Translations under genes and position numbers: made by a program
Shown here: one piece after another, positions 25,033 through 33,762 of the stretch
Position numbering within the stretch: the first letter of the stretch is position 1
How the letters are laid out: each line of letters opens with the position of its first letter
The notes under the pieces: model-generated
What the model was told of the DNA's origin: nothing
The model's input: the letters and a program-made list of their open reading frames with translations, nothing else
Database searches by the model: none
Source of the DNA: Pseudomonadota bacterium
GTDB taxonomy: Bacteria; Pseudomonadota; Gammaproteobacteria; Steroidobacterales; Steroidobacteraceae
Assembly: GCA_025355105.1 (NCBI GenBank)
Contig: JANYAE010000081.1
Span: forward strand, 124,001 to 188,000
Direction: 5' to 3'
Length of the DNA: 64,000 nt

Positions 25033-26412
25033 CTACAGGCGGTCGAGCAGCCAGCCAGGGAAGATCGCGAACGTCACTGCCGGCACGAGGCACAGCAGTC
25101 CCGCCAGCCAGCTGAGCCGCCGGCTGCCAGCGTCGCCTGCCGCCTCGGCGGACTCCTGCATGAACATGATCTGGATCACGCGCAGGTAGAAATAGAGACC
25201 GAGATAGCTCGCGACCAGGCCGGCCACCGCCCAGCCGGTGTGGCCGGCGGCGAGCACGTTGCGAAACACGAGGAATTTCGCGACGAAGCCCGGCAGCGGC
25301 GGCAGTCCCGCGAGCGAGAGCATGGCCGCGGCGATCGCCAGCGCCGCCGCCGGGCGCCGGTGGAAGAGCCCCTTGAGGGAGTCGAGCCGGTCCGCGCGCG
25401 CGTCGTCGCTGCCGCCGGGCAGCGCCGTGAACGCCAGCAGTGTCATGACGCCGTAGGTGGCCAGATAGAACATCACCGCCTGGTAGCGACCGGGGCCGGC
25501 GCCGAGGAAGGCGAAGAAGAGATAGCCGGCGTGCGCGATGGACGAGTAGGCGATCATGCGCCGAAAGCTCGACTGCCGGATCGCGGCGAGGTTGCCCCAC
25601 ACCATCGACAGCAGCGGCAGCAGCGCGACCAGGCCCGCGACCGGCGCCACTGCGAAGATGCGCAGCGCCGCGAGCAGCACCGCCGCCTTGATGATGGTCG
25701 CCATGTACGCGGTCACCGGCACGCTCGCCGCCTCGTAGGCATCCGGCGCCCAGGCGTGCAGCGGCACGATCGCGGCCTTGAGGAAGAGTGCCGCGATGAT
25801 CAGCGCCGCGCCGCTCAGCGCCGCCGGGTCGCCGCTCCAGAACGCCATCGAGAAGCCCTCGATCGCGAGCGTGCCGGTGGCGCCGTACAGGAACGAGGTG
25901 CCGAAGAGGAAAGTCGCGGTGGCCGCCCCGCCGAGCACGAGGTACTTGAGCGCGGCCTCCGCGCCCTCCGGTCGCTGGAACGCCAGCAGCACCAGCACGT
26001 ACACCGGCAGCGACAGCAGCTCGAGACCGAGGAACAGCGTCAGGAAACTCATTGACGAGGGCAGCAGGCAGGCCCCGTACAGCGAGCCGAGCAGCAGCAC
26101 GTAGTAGCGAGCGTCGTCGAACTGCTCGCGTGACAGCAGCAGTACCGGTACGGCGAGCGCGAGGACCAGGAACTTCGCGAGCGCGGTGGCCGGCCCGATG
26201 GCGTAGTGACCGGGGAACGGGGCGCCGCTGTAGTGGCTGGCGTGCAGCCAGAGCGCGGCGAGCGCCGCGGCCACGGTCGCGGCGCTCGCGACCGCATGCA
26301 CGAGCGCGCCGCGGGGGCGTCCGGCGCCGATCTCGAGCGCGAGCAGAGTGACGATGCCGGCCAGCAGCAGGTGCTCGGGCAGCATCGCCGTCAGGACGGT
26401 CTGGAAAATCAT
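25033..26412 (-). CDS. nuoN: NADH-quinone oxidoreductase subunit N
   Basis: A 459-residue antiporter-like membrane subunit of complex I with about 14 helices. The conserved Lys-containing helix (ALFLKAAIVPLHAWAPDAYEAAS) and the SSIAHAGYLFFAFLGA segment are visible. With NuoL and NuoM it pumps protons when NADH is oxidised. Last gene of the nuo operon. Its start overlaps the nuoM stop by 4 bases. Confidence 0.95.
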   Translation of the reverse strand: MIFQTVLTAMLPEHLLLAGIVTLLALEIGAGRPRGALVHAVASAATVAAALAALWLHASHYSGAPFPGHYAIGPATALAKFLVLALAVPVLLLSREQFDDARYYVLLLGSLYGACLLPSSMSFLTLFLGLELLSLPVYVLVLLAFQRPEGAEAALKYLVLGGAATATFLFGTSFLYGATGTLAIEGFSMAFWSGDPAALSGAALIIAALFLKAAIVPLHAWAPDAYEAASVPVTAYMATIIKAAVLLAALRIFAVAPVAGLVALLPLLSMVWGNLAAIRQSSFRRMIAYSSIAHAGYLFFAFLGAGPGRYQAVMFYLATYGVMTLLAFTALPGGSDDARADRLDSLKGLFHRRPAAALAIAAAMLSLAGLPPLPGFVAKFLVFRNVLAAGHTGWAVAGLVASYLGLYFYLRVIQIMFMQESAEAAGDAGSRRLSWLAGLLCLVPAVTFAIFPGWLLDRL

Positions 26413-27947
26413 GGCCGTACCTCAGCCGCGGCGCTGCCCTGCAGAACTTTCTGGTACTGCCGGGCGGCGAGCTCGGTCTTCTCGAGCAGCGGCCCCGGAT
26501 AGAGGCCGATCGCGAACACCGCGGCGACGATCGCCGCCAGGATCAGCCGTTCGCGGCGGCCGAGGTCGACGAGCGGCTGGTGTGGCGCGCGCGCGGCGCC
26601 GAACAAGAAGCGCTCGGCGAACCACAGCATGTACCAGGCGCCGAGCACGACGCCGAGCACGGCGCTGCCGGCGAGCACGAGCGCGGCGGCATGGCCCTGC
26701 TCATAGAGCGGCCAGGCGGCGTCGAAGGAGCCGATCAGTACCATGAACTCGCCGGCGAAGCCGCTGGTCGTCGGCAGGCCCACCGCGGCGAGTGTCAGAA
26801 TCATGAAGAACAACGAGTAGACGGGCAGCAGCTTCGCGAGCCCGCCGTAGGCGGCGAGGTCGCGGGTGTGGCAGCGCTCGTAGATCATGCCGATCATCAG
26901 GAATAGGCCGCCGGCGACCAGGCCGTGGCTCACCATCTGCAGGATCGCGCCCTGGATGCCAAGCAGGCTGGCGCTCGCCAGCCCGAGCATGACGTAGCCG
27001 AGATGGCTGATCGAGGAGTAGGCGATGATCTTCTTGATGTCGGTCTGCACGAGGGCGAGACACGCGCCGTAGAGAATGCTGATCACCGCGAGCGTCATCA
27101 TCGCGGGAGTAAAGAACCGCGCTGCTTCTGGAAAGAGCGGCACACCGAGCTTCATGAAACCGTAGGTGCCCATCTTGAGCAGCACGCCCGCGAGGATCAC
27201 CGAGCCGGCGGTCGGCGCCTCGACGTGCGCGTCCGGCAGCCAAGTGTGCAGGGGCACGATCGGCACCTTGATCGCGAACGACAGCGCGAAGGCCGCGAAC
27301 AGCCAGTTCTGCGCCGCCGCCGCCGGCGGGTGCCGGTACAGGTACTCGAAGGCGAACGATACGCTGCCGCCATGCCAGGGCAGCGTGTAGACAAGGTAGA
27401 TGAGCGCCGCGAGCATCAGGATGCTGCCGAAGGCGGTGTACAGCACGAACTTCAGCGTCGCGTAGATGCGCCGCTCGCCGCCCCAGACGCCGATGAGCAG
27501 GAACATCGGGATCAGCATCGCCTCCCAGAACACGTAGAACAGGAAGAGATCCTGGGCGAGCAGCGTGCCGAGCATCGTGAACTGGATCAGCAGCAGCATG
27601 GCGTGAAAGAGCTTGACGTCGCGCTGCACCGCGCTGAACGCGCCGGCGACCACGAGCGGCCCGAGGAACGCGGTCAGCGCCACGAGCAACACGTTGAGGC
27701 CGTCGAGGCCGATGTGGTACTCGACACCCCAGGCGCGGATCCACGGCAGGCGGGTCTCGGCCTGCAGGCCCGCGACCGAGCCGTCGAAGCGCACCAGCAG
27801 CCAGGCGGCGCAGGCAAGTTCGAGCGCCACGACCGCCAGGGTCAGCGCCCGCACCGCGGCGTCGTTGCCGCGCGGCAGGAGCGGCAGCGCCAGCATGCCG
27901 AGGACCGGCAGCCACAGGACCGCGTTCAGCAGCAGGGCGTCAGACAT
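26409..27947 (-). CDS. nuoM: NADH-quinone oxidoreductase subunit M
   Basis: A 512-residue proton-pumping membrane subunit of complex I. The ATG at 27947 (MSDALLLNAVLWLPVLG) overlaps the end of nuoL. Key motifs are FYVFWEAMLIPMFLLIGVWG with the essential Glu of helix 5, the helix-7 region with Lys and His (AIKVPIVPLHTWLPDAHVEA), and KKIIAYSSISHLGY. Length and order are standard for a proteobacterial nuo operon. Confidence 0.96.
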   Translation of the reverse strand: MSDALLLNAVLWLPVLGMLALPLLPRGNDAAVRALTLAVVALELACAAWLLVRFDGSVAGLQAETRLPWIRAWGVEYHIGLDGLNVLLVALTAFLGPLVVAGAFSAVQRDVKLFHAMLLLIQFTMLGTLLAQDLFLFYVFWEAMLIPMFLLIGVWGGERRIYATLKFVLYTAFGSILMLAALIYLVYTLPWHGGSVSFAFEYLYRHPPAAAAQNWLFAAFALSFAIKVPIVPLHTWLPDAHVEAPTAGSVILAGVLLKMGTYGFMKLGVPLFPEAARFFTPAMMTLAVISILYGACLALVQTDIKKIIAYSSISHLGYVMLGLASASLLGIQGAILQMVSHGLVAGGLFLMIGMIYERCHTRDLAAYGGLAKLLPVYSLFFMILTLAAVGLPTTSGFAGEFMVLIGSFDAAWPLYEQGHAAALVLAGSAVLGVVLGAWYMLWFAERFLFGAARAPHQPLVDLGRRERLILAAIVAAVFAIGLYPGPLLEKTELAARQYQKVLQGSAAAEVRP

Positions 27948-29817
27948 GGCGCCACACCCACGCGACACAGACGAGAATGCCGAGCCCCGCCAGCAGCATG
28001 TAGCGCTGCACGCCGCCGCCCTGCACCCGCGACAGCCGCCCGGCCGCGCCGCGCGCGAGCGCGGCGAGGCCGTGCAGCGAGCCATCGATCAGCCAGCGGT
28101 CGCCGAGCCGTAGCAGCACGACCTCCGAGAGCCAGGCGATCGGTCGCGTGACCGCCGCGTCGTACAACTCGTCGACGAAGTACGTGCCGGATAGCAGCCG
28201 GTGCAGGCGCGGCACGCGCGCCGCCAGCCGCTCGGCCCGCGCCGGGCCCTGCGCGTAGAGGGACGCGGCGCCGGCCAGGCCGGCGAGCGCGATCAGCACC
28301 GAGGTCACGAGCAGCGGCGTCTCGTAGCGCTCCAGTCCCTCGCCGATGCCCGCCATCGGCAGCACGGGATGCAGGAAGTGCGGCAGCGCCACGAAGCCGC
28401 CGACCGCCGAGAGCGCGGCGAGCACCAGCAGCACGCCGGTCATCGCCGGTGGGGACTCGTGCACGTGGTGCGCGGTATTCTCGTCCATGCGCGATGGGGA
28501 CAGGAAGGTCAGCCACAGCAGCCGGAACATGTAAAAGGCGGTCAGCAGCGCCGTGAAGGCGCCGACCACCCAGAGCAGCGGCCCGCCGCCGCGGTCGCTC
28601 GCGAAGGCGAACCACAGGATCTCGTCCTTGGAAAAGAAGCCGGCGAGCGGCGGGATGCCGGCAATCGCCGCGGTCGCGATCGCAAACGTGGCGAAGGTCA
28701 GTGGGATGCGCCGGGCGAGGCCGCCCATGCGGCGGATGTCCTGCTCCCCCGAGAGCGCGTGGATCACGCTGCCGGCGCCAAGGAACAGGCACGCCTTGAA
28801 GAACGCGTGCGTGTAGAGGTGGAATACGGCGGCGCCGTAGGCGCCGACGCCGAGCGCGAGGAACATATAGCCGAGCTGCGAGATCGTCGACCACGCCAGC
28901 ACCTTCTTGATGTCGGTCTGGGTAACGGCGATGGTCGCGGCGAACAGCGCCGTGGCGACCCCGATGACCGCGATCAGTTCGGAGGCCAGCGGTGCGTGCG
29001 CGTAGATCCCGTTCAGGCGCGCGACGAGGTAGACGCCGGCGGTCACCATGGTCGCCGCGTGGATCAGCGCCGAGACCGGTGTCGGGCCTGCCATCGCGTC
29101 CGGCAGCCAGACGTGCAGCGGGATCTGCGCCGACTTGCCCGTGGCGCCGATGAACAGCAGGATGCCAACCAGGTCGGCCGACAGCGCCGCGGGCGCGCCC
29201 GCGGCGAACGCCGCCTGGACGCCGTCAAAGTTGAGCGTGCCGAGCGCGTGGTAGAGCAGGAACATGCCGAGCAGGAAGCCAGCATCGCCGACCCGGTTGG
29301 TGATGAACGCCTTCTTGCCGGCGCGGGCCTTGGCGGGATCCTCGAACCAGAATCCGATCAGCAGGTACGAGGCGAGGCCGACGCCCTCCCAGCCGACGAA
29401 GCAGACGAGCAGCGAGCGGCCGAGTACCAGCAGCAACATGAAGAACAGGAACAGGTTGAGGTAGGCGAAATAGCGCGCGTAACCGGGGTCCTCCTTCATG
29501 TAACCGGTCGAATAGATGTGGATCAGGGAGCCGACGCCGGTGACGATCAGCGCCATCACCGCGCCCAGGCGGTCGAACCAGAAGCCAATCTCGAACGACT
29601 GTCCGCCGACGCTGCCCCAGGTGTATGCGGTCGCAACCAGCGGCGCGCCGTCGCCGCCGGTGAGCGCGAAGAACGCGCGCAGCGCCGCGACGAAGGCGAG
29701 GATCGGCAGCCCGCAGCCGACGATGCTGACGAAGCCCCGGCCGAGCCGCGCGCCGGCAAGGCCATTGATCAGGAACCCGGCGAGCGGCAGCAGCACGATC
29801 GCGGTCAGGAGGTCCAT
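27940..29817 (-). CDS. nuoL: NADH-quinone oxidoreductase subunit L
   Basis: A 625-residue antiporter-like subunit of complex I. It carries the conserved CFVGWEGVGLASYLLIGFWF (essential Glu) and the IPLHVWLPDAMAGPTPVSALIHAATMV segment, which is also diagnostic of NuoL. The C-terminal part forms the long amphipathic lateral helix HL. The start at 29817 (MDLLTAIVLLPLAGF) lies 3 bases after the nuoK stop. An in-frame extension to 30024 overlaps nuoK and is rejected. Confidence 0.96.
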   Translation of the reverse strand: MDLLTAIVLLPLAGFLINGLAGARLGRGFVSIVGCGLPILAFVAALRAFFALTGGDGAPLVATAYTWGSVGGQSFEIGFWFDRLGAVMALIVTGVGSLIHIYSTGYMKEDPGYARYFAYLNLFLFFMLLLVLGRSLLVCFVGWEGVGLASYLLIGFWFEDPAKARAGKKAFITNRVGDAGFLLGMFLLYHALGTLNFDGVQAAFAAGAPAALSADLVGILLFIGATGKSAQIPLHVWLPDAMAGPTPVSALIHAATMVTAGVYLVARLNGIYAHAPLASELIAVIGVATALFAATIAVTQTDIKKVLAWSTISQLGYMFLALGVGAYGAAVFHLYTHAFFKACLFLGAGSVIHALSGEQDIRRMGGLARRIPLTFATFAIATAAIAGIPPLAGFFSKDEILWFAFASDRGGGPLLWVVGAFTALLTAFYMFRLLWLTFLSPSRMDENTAHHVHESPPAMTGVLLVLAALSAVGGFVALPHFLHPVLPMAGIGEGLERYETPLLVTSVLIALAGLAGAASLYAQGPARAERLAARVPRLHRLLSGTYFVDELYDAAVTRPIAWLSEVVLLRLGDRWLIDGSLHGLAALARGAAGRLSRVQGGGVQRYMLLAGLGILVCVAWVWRHV

Positions 29818-29819
29818 GC

Positions 29820-30122
29820 TCAGCCTCCCAGCCCGGTGTAGGCGCCGACGTCGAGCGTGCGGCGCTGGCGCACGAGCAGCAGCACGATCGGGATCGCGAT
29901 TGCGATCTCGGCGGCCGCCACCACGAAGATCAGGAACACGTAGGCGGCGCCGGCGGTACTGCCGGCGCGCGCCGCGTACGTCACGAGGCTGAGGACCACG
30001 GCGTTGACCATGAGCTCCATGCACATCAGCATCACGAGCGCGTTGCGGCGCACGATCACCCCGAGCAGCCCGAGGCAGAAGAGCGCGACGCTGAGACCCA
30101 CCAGGAACTGCGACCTATCCAT
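29820..30122 (-). CDS. nuoK: NADH-quinone oxidoreductase subunit K
   Basis: A 100-residue three-helix membrane subunit. The two buried glutamates needed for proton transfer are in MLMCMELMVNAVVL and AAAEIAIAIPIV. The ATG at 30122 is used. A GTG lies immediately before it. It overlaps the nuoJ stop and precedes nuoL by 2 bases. Confidence 0.95.
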   Translation of the reverse strand: MDRSQFLVGLSVALFCLGLLGVIVRRNALVMLMCMELMVNAVVLSLVTYAARAGSTAGAAYVFLIFVVAAAEIAIAIPIVLLLVRQRRTLDVGAYTGLGG

Positions 30123-30621
30123 CACGGCCTCCGCGGCCGCGGATCACGGCGATCGCCGCTACCACGACCACCACCAGCAGCACCGAAGTCAGCTCGAAGT
30201 GCAGCCAGTAATCGCGCAGGAACGCGACCGAGAACGGCTGCAGGTGGAAGTCGGCGCCACCGGGCGGCCGCAGCCGGCCGCCGTGGTGGCGGGCCAGCAG
30301 CGCCGCGAGCGTCGCCGCCAGCACGGCCGCGGTCAGCGCCCCGGGCAGCAGCAGCCGCGAGTAGCGCGCGACGAAAGACGGATCGCGCGTGTCCAGCAGC
30401 ATGATCACGAACACCATGAAGACCATGACCGCGCCGACGTAGATCAGCACCTGGAAGACCGCGATCACGTGCACGCCAAGAAGCGCATACAGGCAGGCGA
30501 GCGCGAGCATCGTGCTGATCAGGCCGAGCGCGACCCGCATCGGGTGGCGGGCGATCAGCATCACCACGGCTCCGGCGAGCGCTGCGGCGGAGAAGAGGTA
30601 GAGGAGCACCGTCTCGGTCAT
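30115..30621 (-). CDS. nuoJ: NADH-quinone oxidoreductase subunit J
   Basis: A 168-residue membrane subunit of complex I. The start MTETVLLYLFSAAALAGAV at 30621 overlaps the nuoI stop by 4 bases. The third helix, with the pi-bulge region VLIYVGAVMVFMVFVIMLLD, is the conserved NuoJ mark. The gene is slightly shorter than in E. coli (184 residues), within the family range. Confidence 0.95.
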   Translation of the reverse strand: MTETVLLYLFSAAALAGAVVMLIARHPMRVALGLISTMLALACLYALLGVHVIAVFQVLIYVGAVMVFMVFVIMLLDTRDPSFVARYSRLLLPGALTAAVLAATLAALLARHHGGRLRPPGGADFHLQPFSVAFLRDYWLHFELTSVLLVVVVVAAIAVIRGRGGRDG

Positions 30622-31190
30622 CGCGGCGGCCCCGCGTCGCGGGCGACCGGGTAGGGCTTGGCGACGTCCCGCTGCGGATTCCAGGACAGCAACTCGTCGC
30701 GGCCGACCCACATCCGGTCGCGGTCAAAGCCGGGCAGGTCGGGGGTTTCGGGCGCCATGCGGATCGCGTCCTCGGGGCAGGCCTCGACGCACAGGCCGCA
30801 GAACACGCAGCGCGAATAGTCGATCTCGAAGCGCGCCGGGTACTTCGGGTGCGACGCGTCGTCGGGGTCGAAGGCGGCGTCGATCTCGATGCACTGCGCC
30901 GGGCAGACGGTGGCGCACATGTTGCAGGCGACGCACTGCGGGCGGCCGTCCGGGCGCTGCGTCAGAAGGTGCTTGCCGCGATTTGCCGGCGCGTAGTCGG
31001 CGCGCTTTTCCTCCGGGTAGTAGGTGGTCAGCGCGCCCTTGCGGCCGGTGATCCATTTCCACATGTTGCGGAGGAAGACGCCGCCGGTGATGCCGAGGCC
31101 GCGTCCGACCTCGAACACGTAGGCGCGCTCCCACCAGCCCATGCTCGGCTCGTTCCAGTAGCGCCGGCGGACGTGCGGCTGCTTGCTCAC
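30618..31190 (-). CDS. nuoI: NADH-quinone oxidoreductase subunit I
   Basis: A 190-residue peripheral subunit holding two [4Fe-4S] clusters (N6a, N6b) on the path from NuoG to NuoB. Both ferredoxin motifs are complete: CVACNMCATVCP and CVFCGLCVEACP. The GTG at 31190 overlaps the nuoH stop by 4 bases and is used. The frame is open far upstream through nuoH, but that part is a shadow. Confidence 0.95.
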   Translation of the reverse strand: MSKQPHVRRRYWNEPSMGWWERAYVFEVGRGLGITGGVFLRNMWKWITGRKGALTTYYPEEKRADYAPANRGKHLLTQRPDGRPQCVACNMCATVCPAQCIEIDAAFDPDDASHPKYPARFEIDYSRCVFCGLCVEACPEDAIRMAPETPDLPGFDRDRMWVGRDELLSWNPQRDVAKPYPVARDAGPPR

Positions 31191-32335
31191 GCCGCCAGGC
31201 CCCGCAGCCAGGCGACTGCCGCCACCGTGACGCCGAGGTTGACGAGCGCGAGCGGCAACATGAACTTCCAGGCAAAGCGCAGCAACTGGTCCCAGCGAAA
31301 CCTCGGCAGCGTCCAGCGCACCAGGATCTGAAAGCTGCAGAGCAGCAGCACCTTCAACAAGAAGGTCAGCATCTGCGTCACGACCACCAGCGCGTGCGGC
31401 AGCGCGAACGCATGGCCGCCCGGCAACACGAAGCCGGCGTCGGTCAACCACGGCAGGTTGTAGCCGCCGAGGAATAGGGTCGTGAACAGCGCCGCGATGA
31501 TCGCGATCTCGATGAACTCGGCGAACATGAACAGCCCCATCTTCATCGCGCTGTATTCGGTGTAGTAACCGGCGATCAGCTCGGACTCCGCCTCGGGCAG
31601 GTCGAAGGGAATGCGCTTGTTCTCGGCGATCGCGGCGGTCAGGAACAGCAGCGCCGCGAACGGCTGGTAGCAGATGCCCCACGCCGGCAGCACCCCGAGC
31701 ACGGTTCCCGACTGCTGGCGAACGATCGCGTCGAGGTCCACCGTGCCGTAGATCAGGATCAGGCCGACGATGGTCAGGCCCATGACCAGCTCGTAGGAGA
31801 TCAGCTGGGAGCCTGCCCTCAGTGCGCCGAGCAGCGCGAATTTGTTGGCCGAGGACCAGCCTGCCAGCATCGTGCCGATGATCGTGAGTCCGCTGAAGGC
31901 GAACACCACCAGCAGGCCGGCGTCGAGCGAGGCGATTTGCATCGGAAAGGCGCGGTCGCCGTAGCTGCCGGCAAGCAACGGGAACAGCCGCCCTGGAGCC
32001 ACGGAGCCGCCGAACGGGATCACCGCGAAGACCAGCATCACCGGGATGAACGTGACCCACGGGCCGAGCGCGTAGGCCACCCGGTCGTAGGGCACGGCGC
32101 GAAAGTCCTCCTTCAACAGCATCTTGATGCCGTCCGCGAGCCCGTGGAACAGGCCCATCCAGATCAGCTTGATCTGCGTGAACGGGATGCGGACGTAGGC
32201 CCGGTTGGCGCCGATCCGGTCCGCCATGACCGCCGCCTGCTTGCGCTCGACCCAGGTCAGGATGGTGCCGAAGGTCAGCAGCAGCCCGAGCGCGTAGACG
32301 ACGTAGATGACGGTCAGCGGCAGCGGCGCGTTCAC
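31187..32335 (-). CDS. nuoH: NADH-quinone oxidoreductase subunit H
   Basis: A 382-residue membrane subunit that forms the quinone entry site with NuoB and NuoD. Family motifs are TWVERKQAAVMADRIGANRA, the charged loop ENKRIPFDLPEAESELIAGYYTEYSAMK (seen as IPFDLPEAESEL) and RWTLPRFRWDQL. The GTG at 32335 overlaps the nuoG stop by 4 bases. Its length is longer than the E. coli protein (325), matching other proteobacteria. Confidence 0.95.
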   Translation of the reverse strand: MNAPLPLTVIYVVYALGLLLTFGTILTWVERKQAAVMADRIGANRAYVRIPFTQIKLIWMGLFHGLADGIKMLLKEDFRAVPYDRVAYALGPWVTFIPVMLVFAVIPFGGSVAPGRLFPLLAGSYGDRAFPMQIASLDAGLLVVFAFSGLTIIGTMLAGWSSANKFALLGALRAGSQLISYELVMGLTIVGLILIYGTVDLDAIVRQQSGTVLGVLPAWGICYQPFAALLFLTAAIAENKRIPFDLPEAESELIAGYYTEYSAMKMGLFMFAEFIEIAIIAALFTTLFLGGYNLPWLTDAGFVLPGGHAFALPHALVVVTQMLTFLLKVLLLCSFQILVRWTLPRFRWDQLLRFAWKFMLPLALVNLGVTVAAVAWLRGLAA

Positions 32336-33762
32336 GCGTGCACCCGTGCAGGCGCCGCGAGCGAGCGGAACAGGGCCTCGGCGTCCAGGGCGCCACTCGG
32401 TTTGGCGAAGCACGCGTGGAAGCCGCTGATCACCCCCTGGAAGTTGGTGTAGTGGCCGTCGCGCTCGGTCTGGACGCTGGTCGGCAGGAACACGTCGGCG
32501 TGGCCGTTCTCCGGCGCGAGGTAGGCGTTCAGGAAGATCAGCCGCGCGCCGCGCGGCAGCGCGCCGAAGTCGCAGCCCTCGCCCCAGACGAGAACGAGGT
32601 CGGTGCCCTCCGGGAGCCGCGCCGGTGCATCGGCGTACAGCGCGCGCGCCGCGGCGCTGTTCGGGTTCTTGTCGGCGCGGATCAGCAGCTCGTCCTCGAG
32701 GCGCTCGCCCGGTTGCGGGACCGAGTCGCTCTTGACGTAGGCCGTGAACACGGCGCCGAGCGAGCGCTGGAAGGCGTCGAGTTCCTCGTTCGAGCCCCAG
32801 TTCGAGACCAGTGCCAGCGGGTGGCGCGCGGCACCGATGAGCTCGCGCGCCCGCTCGAGCGCGGTCTCGAGGGCGACCGGGCTGCCCTGCAGCATCGGCT
32901 CCGTGGCGCGACGGCGCTCGAAGATCCGCGCCAGGTCGCGGCCCTTATTGCAGATCCACGGGCCGTTGACTGCCGGGTTCTCGAGCGGCGTGACCCGCGC
33001 GATGCTCTGGTTCTGCGCCGGGTCGAGCGTCTTGACGTGCCACTCGGGCTTGCGGTGCCAGATATTGACGCTGCAGCCGCGCGCGCAGCCCGGGCACACC
33101 GAGGGCGTGGGCTCGAGGTACCAGACGCGTGTCTTGTGCAGGAACTGCCGCGACTGCAGCGCGCCGACCGGGCACAGATCGACGATGTTGTCGGAGTATG
33201 GGTCGTCACCGAGCGGCCGGTCGGCCACCGGCCGGATGACCGACACGTCGCCGCGGCTTTCGACGCCGAGCGCCATCGACTTCGAGATTTCGTGCGTGAA
33301 GCGCGTGCACCTCAGGCACAGGATGCAGCGCTCGTTGTCGAGCAGGATACGGCTGGAGAGGTTGTAGTACTTGGTCGAGCGCACCTTCGGCTCTGCCGAG
33401 ATCGACGCTTCGCCGTTGTAGGCGTAGTGGTAGTCCTGCAGGCTGCACTCCCCGGCCTTGTCGCAGATGCCGCAGTCGACCGGGTGGTTGAGCGTGATGA
33501 ACTGCAGGATGGCCCGGCGGTGGGCGCGGACCTCCGGCGAATCGGTCAGCACCCGCATGCCGGCGCTGACCGGCATGTTGCAGGCGATGTCGAGGCCGCG
33601 GCCCTCCACCTCGACCAGGCACATCCGGCAATTGCCCGCCGTCGACAGCTGCGGATGCCAGCAGAAGGTGGGCACGAAGATGCCCGCGGCGCGTGCGGCC
33701 TCGAGCACCGTCTGGCCGGCTTCGGCCTCGAACTTCTGGCCGTTGATCAGGATCTCAGGCAT
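32332..33762 (-). CDS. nuoG: NADH-quinone oxidoreductase subunit G, short form
   Basis: A 476-residue iron-sulfur subunit, much shorter than the usual 690-910. All cluster ligands are present. The [2Fe-2S] ligands are Cys34, 45, 48 and 61. N5 uses His93 and Cys97, 100 and 106. N4 uses Cys146, 149, 152 and 197. The N7-type motif is Cys223, 226, 230 and 271 (CPGCARGC, then WICNKGR). The molybdopterin-oxidoreductase-like domain after residue 280 is strongly reduced. A normal-looking end follows (ERDGHYTNFQGVISGFHACF). The frame is uninterrupted and joins nuoF and nuoH by close or overlapping ends, so this appears to be a genuine compact form. Confidence 0.92.
   Translation of the reverse strand: MPEILINGQKFEAEAGQTVLEAARAAGIFVPTFCWHPQLSTAGNCRMCLVEVEGRGLDIACNMPVSAGMRVLTDSPEVRAHRRAILQFITLNHPVDCGICDKAGECSLQDYHYAYNGEASISAEPKVRSTKYYNLSSRILLDNERCILCLRCTRFTHEISKSMALGVESRGDVSVIRPVADRPLGDDPYSDNIVDLCPVGALQSRQFLHKTRVWYLEPTPSVCPGCARGCSVNIWHRKPEWHVKTLDPAQNQSIARVTPLENPAVNGPWICNKGRDLARIFERRRATEPMLQGSPVALETALERARELIGAARHPLALVSNWGSNEELDAFQRSLGAVFTAYVKSDSVPQPGERLEDELLIRADKNPNSAAARALYADAPARLPEGTDLVLVWGEGCDFGALPRGARLIFLNAYLAPENGHADVFLPTSVQTERDGHYTNFQGVISGFHACFAKPSGALDAEALFRSLAAPARVHA

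Noticed and set aside
28201-29841. 546-codon plus-strand ORF opposite nuoL
   Set aside because: It is Glu/Arg/Gln-rich, as expected for antisense of membrane-protein codons. NuoL on the other strand is certain.
30618-32396. A fused 592-codon protein spanning nuoH and nuoI
   Set aside because: The upstream part is an out-of-frame reading of nuoH. NuoI starts at the GTG at 31190 that overlaps the nuoH stop.
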